Below are positions 22,199 through 34,194 of a stretch of DNA of 64,000 nt, in pieces. This DNA is from Daphnia carinata (taxonomy: Eukaryota > Arthropoda > Branchiopoda > Diplostraca > Daphniidae). The notes below the pieces were generated by a model. That model was not told the DNA's origin and made no database searches. It worked only from the letters and a program-made list of their open reading frames with translations. Position 1 is the stretch's first letter; the number at the start of each line of letters is the position of its first letter. Made by a program: the position numbers and the translations under genes. The DNA lies in the NCBI RefSeq assembly GCF_022539665.2, contig NC_081339.1, positions 1,364,001-1,428,000 of the forward strand. Reading direction: 5' to 3'.

Positions 22199-22498
22199 GG
22201 TAGCCGGTGAAATAGGACTGAAAGGAAATAGGACTGGAGAAATAGGACTGAAAATTTCCAGTCCTATTTCTACCGGAGAAATAGGACTGGGAGAAATAGG
22301 ACTGACTTTTAAAAACTTTTAGGACAGTCCTATTTTTCCATGGCATCAGTCCTATTTCTCCTCGGCATTAGTCCTATTTCGTTTACCTTGTTCCAATAGG
22401 AACGATGAGCCTCCAATCCGGTAGGCAACATATTGCTTAAGAGCGTCGGCTTATATCCATTTCCCTTTTTAAAAAACCAATGGCGTTAATTCATTACT
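22199..22498 (+). mobile_element. AGGACTG foldback element, copy 2 (left arm only)
   Basis: Starts GGTAGCCGGTGAAATAGGAC and shows five GAAATAGGACTG-type units and several inverted units, then the CCAATCCGGTAGGCAA block. Homology to the full copy at 52,477-53,405 stops near 22,498. This copy has kept the hairpin-forming left arm well. Confidence 0.8.
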
Positions 22499-23595
22499 GT
22501 TTGTCGAGTATACAGGCGAAGCGCACAAACTTCGAAAGCTTTTTCTATAAAGTACTACATATAATATATAAATAATATAAAAAATTTTTGCTTATCGATA
22601 GGTAATAGTAACAATATGTACATTCGTCTACCATAGGCCCCTTTACCTTGGTAGGACCAGGACCACACATAAAGGACCGATCAATCAAATACTGATATTT
22701 TAAATCAGAATTTATCGCATAACCAGGCGCCTTAAGTGAGAGAAAACTTTAGTTGGGTTCGATTTATGCAGTCATGACAATACTCAATTTTTTTAAATAC
22801 TCCAGTTTGTGATCTTTGCAGCTCCAAACATATACTAAATTGTTCGGGCAACCTATGGTACTGTCATTAAGGAATGGTGTTCTTCCATGGTATAATTTTC
22901 GTTTTTTGGGCATGTCGCTGGCATATCTTCTGAAAACTGTAGCCAGGTCCTGGATTTATAAATGAATGATTGACGATAAAAATAATATTAATACAAAGAA
23001 AACAAAACGAAATAAAAACAGCAAATTTACAAATATTTCATCATTTTTTTTTATTTATTTATTTTTTTTTTTTTTAAATGAAAACATAAGAATGCGTAGT
23101 TGGAGGAACATTGAACGAAGTCAACATAATAATAAAAAAAAAATTAAACAAAAAGACGTATCAACTTTTTCTGAGACAGCGAATCTAATTTAGCTCCATA
23201 ACCTAAAACCTTTGGGAGTGAGGTCAAGATTAAACTGAACAAACTAGTTTAGAAACAACACTGGAAGGCATTACCAAACCCTGAATGGGGTTATTTAAAA
23301 AGCACGACATTAATATTCTACGTTGATGTCCCCAAACCAAAAACACTCCGCCGCTATGTACAAAGCACATTTCACTTTTGTTGGAGACCGTAAGCTAGAT
23401 GAACCTCGGCGAAAGAACAGCTATACAGTTTATGTAGAACGAGTATATACAGCCATTTGAAAGTGCTTTCATTCGGGAAAAGAGGAATTTGCCGCAGATC
23501 TATCGTTGCGTGAGACCAGTTCTAACAGAGTTGGCCGATTGTAATCGTCCAAGCTCCATTGTTTGTGTTTTGTCATTTGTTGCAACGTCATTCCG
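22499..23595. other. No gene recognised; contains the likely 3' UTR of the BTB-ZF gene
   Basis: A/T-rich with homopolymer runs. Sequence just below 23,596 is downstream of the BTB-ZF stop codon on the minus strand and probably includes its 3' UTR. No other feature is supported. Confidence 0.5.
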
Positions 23596-26500
23596 TCATT
23601 TGGCGACTATGATCTTGTGAATGTGACGCATGTGTTTCTGTAAATGGGCCTTCTGACGGAAGGACCAGGAACACAGGTCGCACTTGAAAGGTTTCGTTCC
23701 AGAATGAATCATAGAATGGACAGCTAAATTGCTAGATGAGGTGAACATTTTACGACACACTTGACAGCTGTAACCCTCCTTACCATTACGTTTGGAGCTC
23801 ATGCTATTTGAACTGCTGCAGTTGCCATTTTTGCTGGTGCTCAAATTGGTTGGCATATCTTCGTCGTCGTCCTCATCTTCTTCATCGTCCTCACAGCGCA
23901 CACCAATTGAATTGCGGTTAAAGCTTGCATCATTGTGGTTACCCATATTCAATCCTCCATGTGAATTGAAAAAGCCTTGGAGGCATTGAAGCTCAGCAAC
24001 AGCCGCTGCTGCGCTGTGTTTCCCAGCTAAGTTCCACGATTTGTTGTCTAGAGTGGCACCTCCGTGGGACGGGGGATGTGTTTGAGTTCCAGGGCGTTCA
24101 GAACTCGCCAAGGCATTTGGTACGCCCAGGTGAGATGGCAAAACTATTGTGTAACTCTGCTGAACAAGGCTTTCTTGAAGAACGGCTTCCAGATAAGTGC
24201 GCCGAGGATCTGGGTTTGTTCCGGTTCCAGATCCAATGGCCGGTAGGAGAAGCATTTTGTCCGCAAGATTCATCCGCATGTCGGACACTCCCGATGGTGC
24301 ACCGCCTTGTTGTAACAAAAGACCTTCCCTGCCTAAAAAAATTACGAAGAAAAAAGAGAAAAAAAAAAAAACGAAAACTAAAGTTTCAATCCGTATAGAT
24401 CCGATATTATGGTGGATTTTATGTTTAGTGTTCAGGAGAATTCGATTAGCGATTGATGAACTTCTGCTTTGCATACAGTCCAGTCACTCAGTAGATGGCA
24501 ACTGAGTATGTTTCCTATTTTTGTTTTACGTCACAATTACTTTATATATAATATATATGTTTAAACAACAAGAAAATTGCCAACTTCCTTATGTCAGATG
24601 CGTGCAAGAGTGAGACAAATGATTCCCTTAATCACAATTCATGGCACTCCTTGAGGTACCACCCGCTGGAGGCAGCGCTAGCCACCCGTATTGGTTTGCT
24701 TGTTTGTTTGTTTTTACATAAGAAAATAATCCAACAGATGGCGTTTACAACTACTAGAATTTCTTAATTTCTAAAAATATTCAGTCTAATGAAACCTAAC
24801 GTTAAGTGAGCAAATCAATTCTTTAAATGGGACGTGGCTACAGTAATATGTCGTGTTCGTTGTCATCACCGATCGCACTGCCCCATGTTTGTTTGCATCT
24901 GGTCTTTTTGTTGTTATCATTTAACGAAAAATGCACTTGATAAGGGCGTTCGCATCTCTTTGGTGTGGTGTACGAGATTTCGAATTGAATTCAAAAATGA
25001 TTTTTTTGTGATTTGACTGAAGAAACATGAAATTTCTTTTTAGCCAACTACTATTTTATAATTCTTTCAAAATGCGATACTTGTGTAAGTGTGCGAGATT
25101 TTTTAAGCTTTACAACCCTCTGACCTGATGTGTTATTTTACCTCTGAATGCCTCAAATGTAATAGAAGGTAACACCAGTAGCCAGAACACCCAGAAGGAT
25201 AGCTTTTCAAGACCATGCTTTTAACACATCGAGCAACTGCCTACGGAACACTAACGAAGGATTATCCGATCTACGAAAAGGCAAAGAGTCCAGCTCGGTG
25301 CAAAGTTTTTGATATATTGGTAGCTTGGATGGAAAGATAAATAAAGTAAAATAGCGGGGCTCGTATTTTTTTTTTTTTATGTTCTTTCGTGGTAAAGTTC
25401 AGTATTTGCTACGATCAAACAACGCGAAAGATCCCAGGTTCTACTCTTACCCTGCTGCCATCTGGATGAATCCCACAAATCAACTAGAACTCACCGAAAG
25501 GCGAAATAGTATGATAAAAACGACATTGCATTACCGATAGCCTTGGCCATGTACCATTGGTTTTTAATTAGTGATTTTATATTCCCAGTTGGCTTTGCAA
25601 ACGTACGACGAAAGAAAAGTAAAAAAAAAAGTCTGGTTACCTTGGTGTGGCTCGACGGACTCACTGCTTTCAAAACTATTGTCGTGTTCCGGAGACGGAG
25701 AGATCTTTTCTTCTTCGAGACTTGATCTGGATCTGGTGTGGTTCGAATCCGGCTTGAGGCTTAGATCAATTTCACGATCTCGGTCGTCTAATGTGTCAAT
25801 AGCCATTTCCACATCTGAATTTGCTGAGCTATACGATTTTCCCGAGTTGTTTTGTCGGTTGTATTGGTTTGCATCGGCAATGCGACTACTGAGATTGCGA
25901 TTATGGTTGATGGCCAGTTCTAGAGAAAACGGATGACATCCTCGAAGGGCTGGGTGTTGGTAATAACTCATGGTCGACGCGCGAGAATCAGAAAGTCTGG
26001 TAACAAGTGGACTACGAGCCGTAATGGAGTGATTTGAGAAGGCGCTGAAATCAGGTGGACTGGAGTTGCAAGGCTTGGGACGAGTACAGTTGACGTTTTC
26101 GGTTTTGGTCTGTAATTGGCAGATCGATTGTTTGGTCTCCATTAATTAGACCGACAGGCGTTTTGCATTAAAATCATTTTCATGAAAAGAACTGATTCCC
26201 ATCCAAGACATACCTCAGGTTTAGCTGCAAGATTCATTGGTCTATCGTTGGATTCATCAGTGGAGTCATCTTTAGCAGTCTCTCCTCGAGGAAGGTTTTC
26301 ATCGGCGATGGAATTATTTTCTGAGAACGCTGTTGGACCGACCTCGGCATCCCTATGACAAGTGTTGAATAAATCTTTCCGGGATTCGTCAGGATGTTCG
26401 TCTTCGGACACATGGTCAGATTCATTTCGATCGCTGGAATCCAACTCGGGCGAGTCGGAGCGCGGTGGCGACGGAGGGGTAGGACCATTCCCTCCACGTA

Positions 26501-26943
26501 CTCCGGCTACGCACAGCTGAGCAGCCAAATCCAGTAGAGCTGCAGTCCGTCTCGGCGGAAGGACGACCTCACCCTGGTAGATGAATTGCAGCAGGAGTCT
26601 CATGTCTTCTGCTTTGACTTCTGGGAGCAGCAGAGTTGTGTCTTGGCCTTCGGCTTCAGCCAGCAAGTTGGCCAGCAATGGGCTCATGCTCGCCAAAACA
26701 AGTCTGACCGATGCGCCAAACGAAAATGCAACAAAATTTTATCTTCGCTCTACATCGTTTAATGTTAATGAGTAACTATTACCGATGAGCATGCAAAACA
26801 CGATCCTCGCAGAAGATAATGACATCAGTGAAACGGTCACGCGCCCAACAGGCAGCTGCCATTTTCGTTAAGGCTTCATCGTGGCGAACCCATCCGAGAG
26901 CCACATGATGGCGATTTGTTCCGCAGATCGTTGCAGCTCCCAT
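23596..26943 (-). CDS. BTB/POZ and C2H2 zinc-finger transcription factor (4 coding exons, 618 codons)
   Basis: Join on the minus strand: 26943-26783, 26703-26214, 26109-25641, 24332-23596. All introns are GT-AG, phases agree, and the total is 1,857 bases including the stop. The BTB domain spans exons 1-2 (about residues 35-120: RFTDVIIFCEDRVLHAHR, LVLASMSPLL, LLLQFIYQGEV). The middle is Ser-rich, with two PxNL(S/A) motifs (PMNLA in exon 2, PTNLS in exon 4) resembling CtBP-corepressor sites, and an acidic run before the second. The C-terminus has two C2H2 fingers: C563/C566/H579/H583 and C591/C594/H607/H612. This layout is that of insect BTB-ZF repressors. I cannot assign an orthologue: the BTB lacks the FCLRWNN start of the tramtrack group. 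It should act in the nucleus as a DNA-binding, probably repressing, factor. The start ATG at 26,943 is the first in frame seen; an upstream non-coding exon is likely. Confidence 0.85.
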
Positions 26944-27670
26944 GGTGCAAAAATCGGTGGCAAAACTAAAACAATCAGTTAAGATGTGTTACAAAAGCTG
27001 TTCTTCAAATCAAATAAAAAAATGATCAATTTAAAAAATAATAGTAAATCCAAAGAGCTCCTTTTTCTAAGTAACATACACGTCTGTAAAATCTTGAGCT
27101 TCTAACATACAGCGAACTCCCCTTACAAGTTAACTGGCACTTTCTAGAGTGGCAGTGGGTGAAAGTGGTTTTCAAGGATACCCAGCCGAGGGTCATACAA
27201 AAGCGTTAATCGCAACCTAAACTCGAAAACATTACACTTTTAAACATTTGATTGCCATCATGGAATTGAACAGATAAAACAAAATGTGATGATACGTATG
27301 ATTTTGTTTTCTTTTGATCTAACGAAATGTTTAGAATCGGTGATGAAAACGCACGAAGCGATTGTTTACCCAAAGTAAGTGGACAAGATAACCAGATGGA
27401 AAAACGCGGTGAAACGTGACGGAAAAAAAATTATCCAATGGAAAATGTGAGGGAAATCCGTTAAGTTGTAATTCACTTTCTAGTTGAAGATGAAAGCGCG
27501 TTAACTGGCGCGCGCACACACACACGAACACGACGCATACCACGCATAGGATTGAACAGTTCGTCCGACAACAAACGTGCCTCTCACTCTGTCCACCGAC
27601 TCGCGTTCAAAAAAGCTTAGAAAGTGAAAGTGAGTCGATGAGGCCGTGTGAGGGAGGGAAGGAGGGACCG

Positions 27671-27706
<36 letters not shown>

Positions 27707-30700
27707 CGTTTTTTTTCCATTCTTTTCTTTTCTATTCTTTTCTTCGGAAGGAGGGAAGAAATGGCAGAAAAAAAGAACAGTGAGAGAAGGGGCTGCATGG
27801 GGAGAAGAAGCAAGAAGGTAAAAAACGAGACGAAAGTGTGTTCGCTGATTCGCTATAATACGTACGTACACACAGAGGAACTTATTCCAGACACCTCCGA
27901 CGCTTTTCACAACGTTCTCACGCTTTTCTATCACCAAATTTTAATTGTTGTTTGTAATTTACTTTTTTATTGGTTGTGTTTCATTTCAATCGGATTTGAT
28001 GAATGATTAACGAAACGTTATAATGCTCAAATTCCTTTCCGTTGACGCTTGATTGTGGTAAGGCTCGTAATCATTCAGAACTAGTTGGCTGCATTTGAAA
28101 ATACATAATTTCTATGATAGAGCAGGACGGTGTATGCTAGAGACTTTCAAAGGAAAGCGCAAGAAAGAAACCTGTGCGGAAAGATTTGTGGCAGAAGTAG
28201 TTTATATCAGTTGGCTTGCTCCGGCGCTTTTGAAAAGTGAAAGTCCATCGCAGCATATACCTGACCTTCCTCTTTAAAAAAATATATTCGTAATGACGAA
28301 ATTCCTCGGAAAGATCCTTTTCCTTTCGACGGTGTTGAGCAGATAAATGTGCCGATTCCGAAGTTATGTCTTGATTTAAGTAATATGTTGCAGTAAAAAA
28401 AAAATTAGGCTAGTTCAACCAAGGGCACATGTGGGCATTTTCAAACGGAAGGAAAAAAAATCAAAGCAAAAAAAAAAAAACGTATGGTGGCATTTGAAAA
28501 GTGAAGCATAATTGGATGCAGTTGAGTTTCATTTATCACGATGGACCTTAACCAAAATCCCTGCCAACTTTGCCTATTTTTCAGTTTACTACTGGAACGT
28601 TTTCTTATGCAATTGACATGTTCTCGTAGGTAAATAAAATGAGGTTTCTGGTGGTGTCATAAAAGTAAACTGGAACAAGCTATTTTCTAGGAGAAGAGAA
28701 AGCGGAGCGGGCGTTTGAATTTTTAATTGGGTCGAGGTTTGTTCGTTTGTTCACGTCGCTTTCACTGGGTTGTCTAACTGCTGTTTACCAATTTCATAGT
28801 GAAAGTAGAGTCGAAAGTGAAAAGCTTGACATTCTACAGTTTGGACACTTCAGTGTCGACTTTTCTATTTTGAATCTCTGAAAAATATGCACGACAAAAA
28901 TAAAGCACAAAAAATACGGCTTTACGAGAGAGTTTGTCAACGACAGAAAAACCATTATAATAAAGGGCAGTAAAAGCAGAAGAGTGAAAAATGAACAGGG
29001 AAAATGTTGTTTCCTTTTAGCAAGAGGCCTTAGCAAAAAAGTCTGCAGCAGACGAGGACGCATGTAAGCCTCGACAACAAAAAAAAAACAAAAAAAAGGG
29101 GGGAGGGGGGAACGATGCATATAAAAACAGCAACGATCATTCGTGATGTAGCTGGCCTTGAATACTACCTGCAACAACGTGACAATGGCAACCCAACCCA
29201 GTCAAGAAGAAACGAGTTGTTGTATAGCTCGATTCCATCGCGTCGAAGCGAAAGTCATTTCCTCACGTTCCCACAGCATTTCTATCCCCCCAAAAAAACA
29301 CTGATAGAATATCGAAGCAACCACCACCCCGGTGAAGGAAAAGAATGAAAAATCATGTAGGCGCACATCATCGAAGACTATCTTTCGTTCTCTTTTTTTT
29401 TTTTTCTTCCCTTTTTTCTTTTATTTTTTTGCTCGATCGCCTCATTTTTCTTTTCGGAAGAAAATAACGAAAGGAAAAGATAGGATGCGAATGGCGAGGT
29501 CATACGCAGAAAGGAAAAGAGGTACGATTATGAGCAAAGGAGAAAAGTAAAAAGAGTCCCACCACTCCGGTATCAAAAAAAAAAAAAAGGAAAAAAAAAG
29601 CGAAGGCGAAAGGCTTGGCTGACCTTGAATCCCTCGAGTTCTGTTCGCCTTTCTCTTCCATCTCGCTGTGAAAAAGTGCCGCAGGACAAAGCTGAAACGA
29701 AAACCACACCATTGCAAGGTTTCCATATTCTTGGCTCACTTCTTCGGCGTCTGCAACTACGGCGCTTGGCGAAGCTTAATTATCAAATCTTTTTATTAAA
29801 CCGCAACATTTTCTATCAGAGGAATTAAGAATACCCCCCCCCCCCCACTAAAAAAAATAAAAATAAACGAAATAGACAATGCCAATAGGTAACAAAGGTG
29901 TTAAGGAGATGTCCGTGAAACGAGAAAGCATTTGTAGACTGCCTACTTTCTAACCTTACGTCAGTCTCACTCAACGAAATATCGCCATCATTTCTTCTTT
30001 TTTTTTCGAAAGTTGCTGGTTATACCTGAGAGGCCGAGAGAATGAAGAAAGTTGAATCGTGCACTACACCACTTTCTCCTAACCTGCTCCCACCACTCAC
30101 TGTTAACAAACACTAAATGGCATCTTTTCACCTTTATTATCAACAGACAAAACGGCCACAAATGAATAAAACAACTGCAGATTTGTCACAACCTCTTGTG
30201 CCATTACTTATGGTTTTTTTTTCTCGAAATGTTGTCGTCTATTATTTGTGCTTAAAAAAAAACTTAACAAATAATACATAATCATAGTTAAGCCACCACA
30301 AAATAAAATTAAGAAACAGATAAACGTCAAGTTCGTATTGACTTTTCGTAGCACTGTGTTCTTAGCTCGTACATTAACTGCCGTCAAGGACATTTGAAAA
30401 GGTCTTTTTTTATTTTATTATATATATTTTTTTTTCCTCAACATTCAAATTCAAGGCCACGCGAAATGTCGGAGATGTAAATGGCCCTGGTCGGCAGCGA
30501 CTGTTCCCCCTCCCCACCCTCTCCTTCTTTCCTCTCTCTTTCTCTCTCTCGCTCTTCTTTTTCCCATTCTCTTTCTGGCTTCCCCCTCCCTCCCCCCTCT
30601 CTCTCTCTTTTCCCTTTCTCTGTTTTACTTGCCCTCTTATTTTCCTCTCGCTTTTTTTTCTCTCGACTGGCTGTTTGTGAAGACTTGAAACCAATGTCGA

Positions 30701-33700
30701 TTTTCTCAATTTAGCCATTAGTGAAGATGGTGGCCGATTTCTGCTCACTTTCGGTCGCTCTCATTAACGCAAAAACATTTTTTTTTTTCGAAGCTTCTTT
30801 TCGATAACGTGTAGACAAGCAACGATTCGAAGGCATTTTACATTGGCCAAAATTTGACCTTGATGGTTGTCTGGAGACGGTGTCTTTACTGCTACCGATG
30901 TGTTTCGGAATTTTCGGTAAACAGATAGCTCTGCTTTCGTTAAACACAATTCCTTTTATAGCAGACAGTCAAAAGCTAAAATCGAACACCAAGTTTCTAC
31001 AAATAACACTTACGTACGAAGTGTGTTAGCTACGTTTTTTCCTATGGCCTATAGTTACCTATTAAGGAAGAGCATACGGCATGCGTTAGGTTCTGGTTAC
31101 CAATGAAAAGCTCTAGACCTGAAAATCAGCCCATTAGGCATCCACCGTTGGGAGAAACGAAACGCTGACGAAAGAGAAAGCTTTCGGGGGAAAAAAAAAG
31201 AAATTGTAGAGAGAAAGGAGATTATTTGGATTTTGTATGGTGGTCTATGCCAAAGAAACTGGCAAAGAGGAAAACAATGAACAGCGACGAGTATAGAAGA
31301 AGAAAGAAAGAGAGAAAGAGAGAGAAAAAAAAAAGTAAAGATAACAATCGGGTCAAATTCGTGCAGCATAACGATTTCGCTTGCGAGAGAAAACTGGCTG
31401 GTTGCGGCAGCGAACGAAAGAGCGTGCGCCACTTTCACTTTGTCTTGGTCATTGAGATCATGCCATCCACAGCCCCTATTTTCCAACACCTTCCGCTGCA
31501 GTGAAAGCCATCAAATTGTAAAGATTTCATCGCTCATCTTTTGTGCGCTTTAATCTGTCTAAATAGAAGGCGTCGAACAGGAAAACTTTTTCCGCCTTAA
31601 TTTCAAATGAGATAATTGACCGTCGAATACAATAGATTTTACAGTCATTTTTTTTGCATAAAGTAATTACAAACAAAAAAAAAACCTATAAAAGAGAGTT
31701 CATTCAATCGCCCCGAAAATCAACAGTCAAACTGTATAAGGAGGCGCACAAGTAGTCTAATCTAAATCGGATGGCCTTCAGGTAGTCGATGGCGAACGAG
31801 TACTGTGTTCACCATCCATTTGGCAAAAAATACTCAAGGTATCCTTCACGTTTTCTTTAAGCCAAGAATAAGACTAGGCCTTGGTGATATAGAACGAAGA
31901 TAAACTAACTCGCCCATCTGTTCTGTACATATGCTGTAGGCCTATCAAAAGTATTGGGCACAGTGTGCAACTTGTATCGCAAATAAAGTAGTCTACAATG
32001 AATTAGCTAAGATTTGTTTTTTTTTTTTTTTTTTTTGACCGGCTCCCAAATAAGATGATTGCACTTACCTAGAGCAACGCTAGCGTTAAAAACAAGCAAA
32101 ATCCTGTGTTGCACTTGCTTTCCTCAACGGAAGCCGAACTTTATCCTACGGGTGATTAGGTAGTTATCCGCCAACACTTGTAAGATGACACAGCCAAACA
32201 CTGCGCTTGAAGAGGAGCAGCACATGAGGTGCGTGTCTTGCTCGGCCAACGTTTTCGAAACGAATGTTATAAGACACAGAGAGGACAGGGCAAACGAGGG
32301 ACGGGGAAAAAAAAAATAGAGTTTGCAGTTTTGTCTTGCAGTCGAATTAATGTGTGACCAATCTATGACGAGACGTTTTGGACACTACAGCGATGTGGCG
32401 ACGAAAAAGACTGGCAAGCGAATTATTCGTCTTTCCAGCGGCAAGCGTTCAAGTCTACAGTCGGTTGCCTAGTTCTCCTTTCCACCTTCACCGTATTACT
32501 CCCTCCTTGTCGCAATTTGAGAAAGCCAGAAAGAGTGAAAAGGTGGCGGGTCCGCAACGCGGGCGGAGCTTAGGCAACCAATCAAGATCATCAGCAACTG
32601 TAGACCATTTCGATGCCGAAAGCCATCCCCATCAAACAACACGTTAGTTAGTTGGCAAAAATTTGCAACATTTTCTAGAGCACATGGGTAACCGTAGCCG
32701 TAAATGCTTTCAGGATTAGGGAAAAGTGGGAGTGTGCACTGAAATAGTTGTCTACCGCACTGGCCCGCACTAACTTTGATTATAGTTCTAGGCAATTCAG
32801 TGAGGTCTAAAATGGTGCAATACTTTGTCGTTGGTTTAATAAACAATTTCCGCCATCTTTTTCTATACTCTCCCAAGATATGTACTAAGTAATGGCTCAT
32901 CATAATTGACTGGTAAAATTTTGCTTACGTTTTTTTATTCGGCTCGCAATAAGGCACGATACGTTGCATTAAATACACATTTAACTACAACGGACAGCAA
33001 ACGTGCATAATATGTTGTAGTTCATAAATGAATTTCGTCGACAAGAAAAACATCTTTAATTGGAATTTGGGGTGAAATTAGGAATACGTCTCAGAGAAAA
33101 GCGAAAACAGCCAATAGAGTTTAAGAGAAAGGCAGCCCTTGATTTCTCATCCCCCCCCCCAAAAAAAAACAGAAAAGAACAAAAAAAAAAAAAAAAAAAG
33201 GAAAAAAAACTTTCCCTTTTTCAGTTCCCTTTCTATTGGTTGAGAGCCATGGAAATGTAGCCATTCGTGACATTTTTCCAGCCACATAGAAGGAACGATG
33301 AAATGCGTCAAACATAAAAAAACAGAAAAAAAATTCTAAAAAAATAAATGAGGAAAATCAAATATGCAGATAAAGACAATAATGGAAAGGTACGGGCGAA
33401 AGGAACTATGAAATCACATCTGACACAAGAGAGTGCGAAAAGTACGGGTGTATTCAAGGAGAAATGGCGACATTTTGGAACAAATAAAGAGCATCACGAA
33501 TTTAGATGTTCACAAAAATTCCCTGTGTTATTTTAGTTGCGGCACTTTCTAGTTGAACACCTATGTCCCCTGAGCTGACCGTGGCCTGTTTTGCTAAGAG
33601 ATTTGCTGTCACATCATTGGTTTGCCGTTCTGTCTTTTCCGATGTTTTCTCTCCCCATTTTCGGTGGCAAACATTTGGAAAATATCTGATCATTATTTAC

Positions 33701-34194
33701 TCTTATAGCCATTACGTAGGCGAATGAAGAGACACCGATGCTTCAGCGGGAAGAACGTTCTTTTCCTAGCCACTATCAAGGCACCATGATCATAGTCCAC
33801 TGTACAGCCATTACTGTTATTTTTGAAGTATAATTTTCTTTAAATTAATAGGCGTGTATGACACAATCATTGTGAATTCAGCTAAAGGAGATAGGCGGCA
33901 ATCTGTTCTCACTTTTTCTTATCGACCGTATGACAACGAAAAGAAAGGAAAAGTGAAAGCCAGCATGCAGAGGTACACGCCAGGCGTTTGGTATAGAAGG
34001 GGAAACGAGTCATAAATTGGGACTACTTTCTATTTTTGTGTATTCGAATGGCAAAGAACTGTTTTAGCAATCACAGCGCAAGTTTTCAAAAATACTCCTC
34101 CACACACCTGATGTTGATTTCCTATTGTAAACTGCAATATCCTTCAAAGTAAATTTCATGTCATTTCTTTTGGAGTACCTTATAACTGATTGAA
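26944..34194. other. Non-coding interval between BTB-ZF and kinase genes; simple repeats and GAAAGTG words
   Basis: No convincing exon was found. This is upstream of the BTB-ZF gene, so it should hold its promoter and 5' non-coding exons, as well as sequence downstream of the kinase. It contains many poly-A/poly-T and CT-rich tracts, a (AG)20 run (27,675-27,714) and a C-run near 29,837. Eleven GAAAGTG/CACTTTC words occur: 27138, 27161, 27474, 27620, 27626, 27832, 28813, 30070, 30746, 31430 and 33543. Open frames of 60-130 codons here are low-complexity. Confidence 0.5.
27675..27714 (+). repeat. (AG)20 microsatellite, GAGA-type, about 730 bp upstream of the BTB-ZF start
   Basis: Forty bases of uninterrupted AG. 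Such tracts near arthropod promoters can bind GAGA-type factors; that role is not shown here. Confidence 0.8.

Noticed and set aside
23596-24505. Long plus-strand frames opposite the zinc-finger exon (23,792-24,505)
   Set aside because: Shadows of the minus-strand exon; codon pattern and zinc fingers support the minus strand only.
30410-30748. 112-codon charged frame on the minus strand and Ser/Leu frame on the plus strand
   Set aside because: Produced by a CT-rich low-complexity tract; no domain or splice context.
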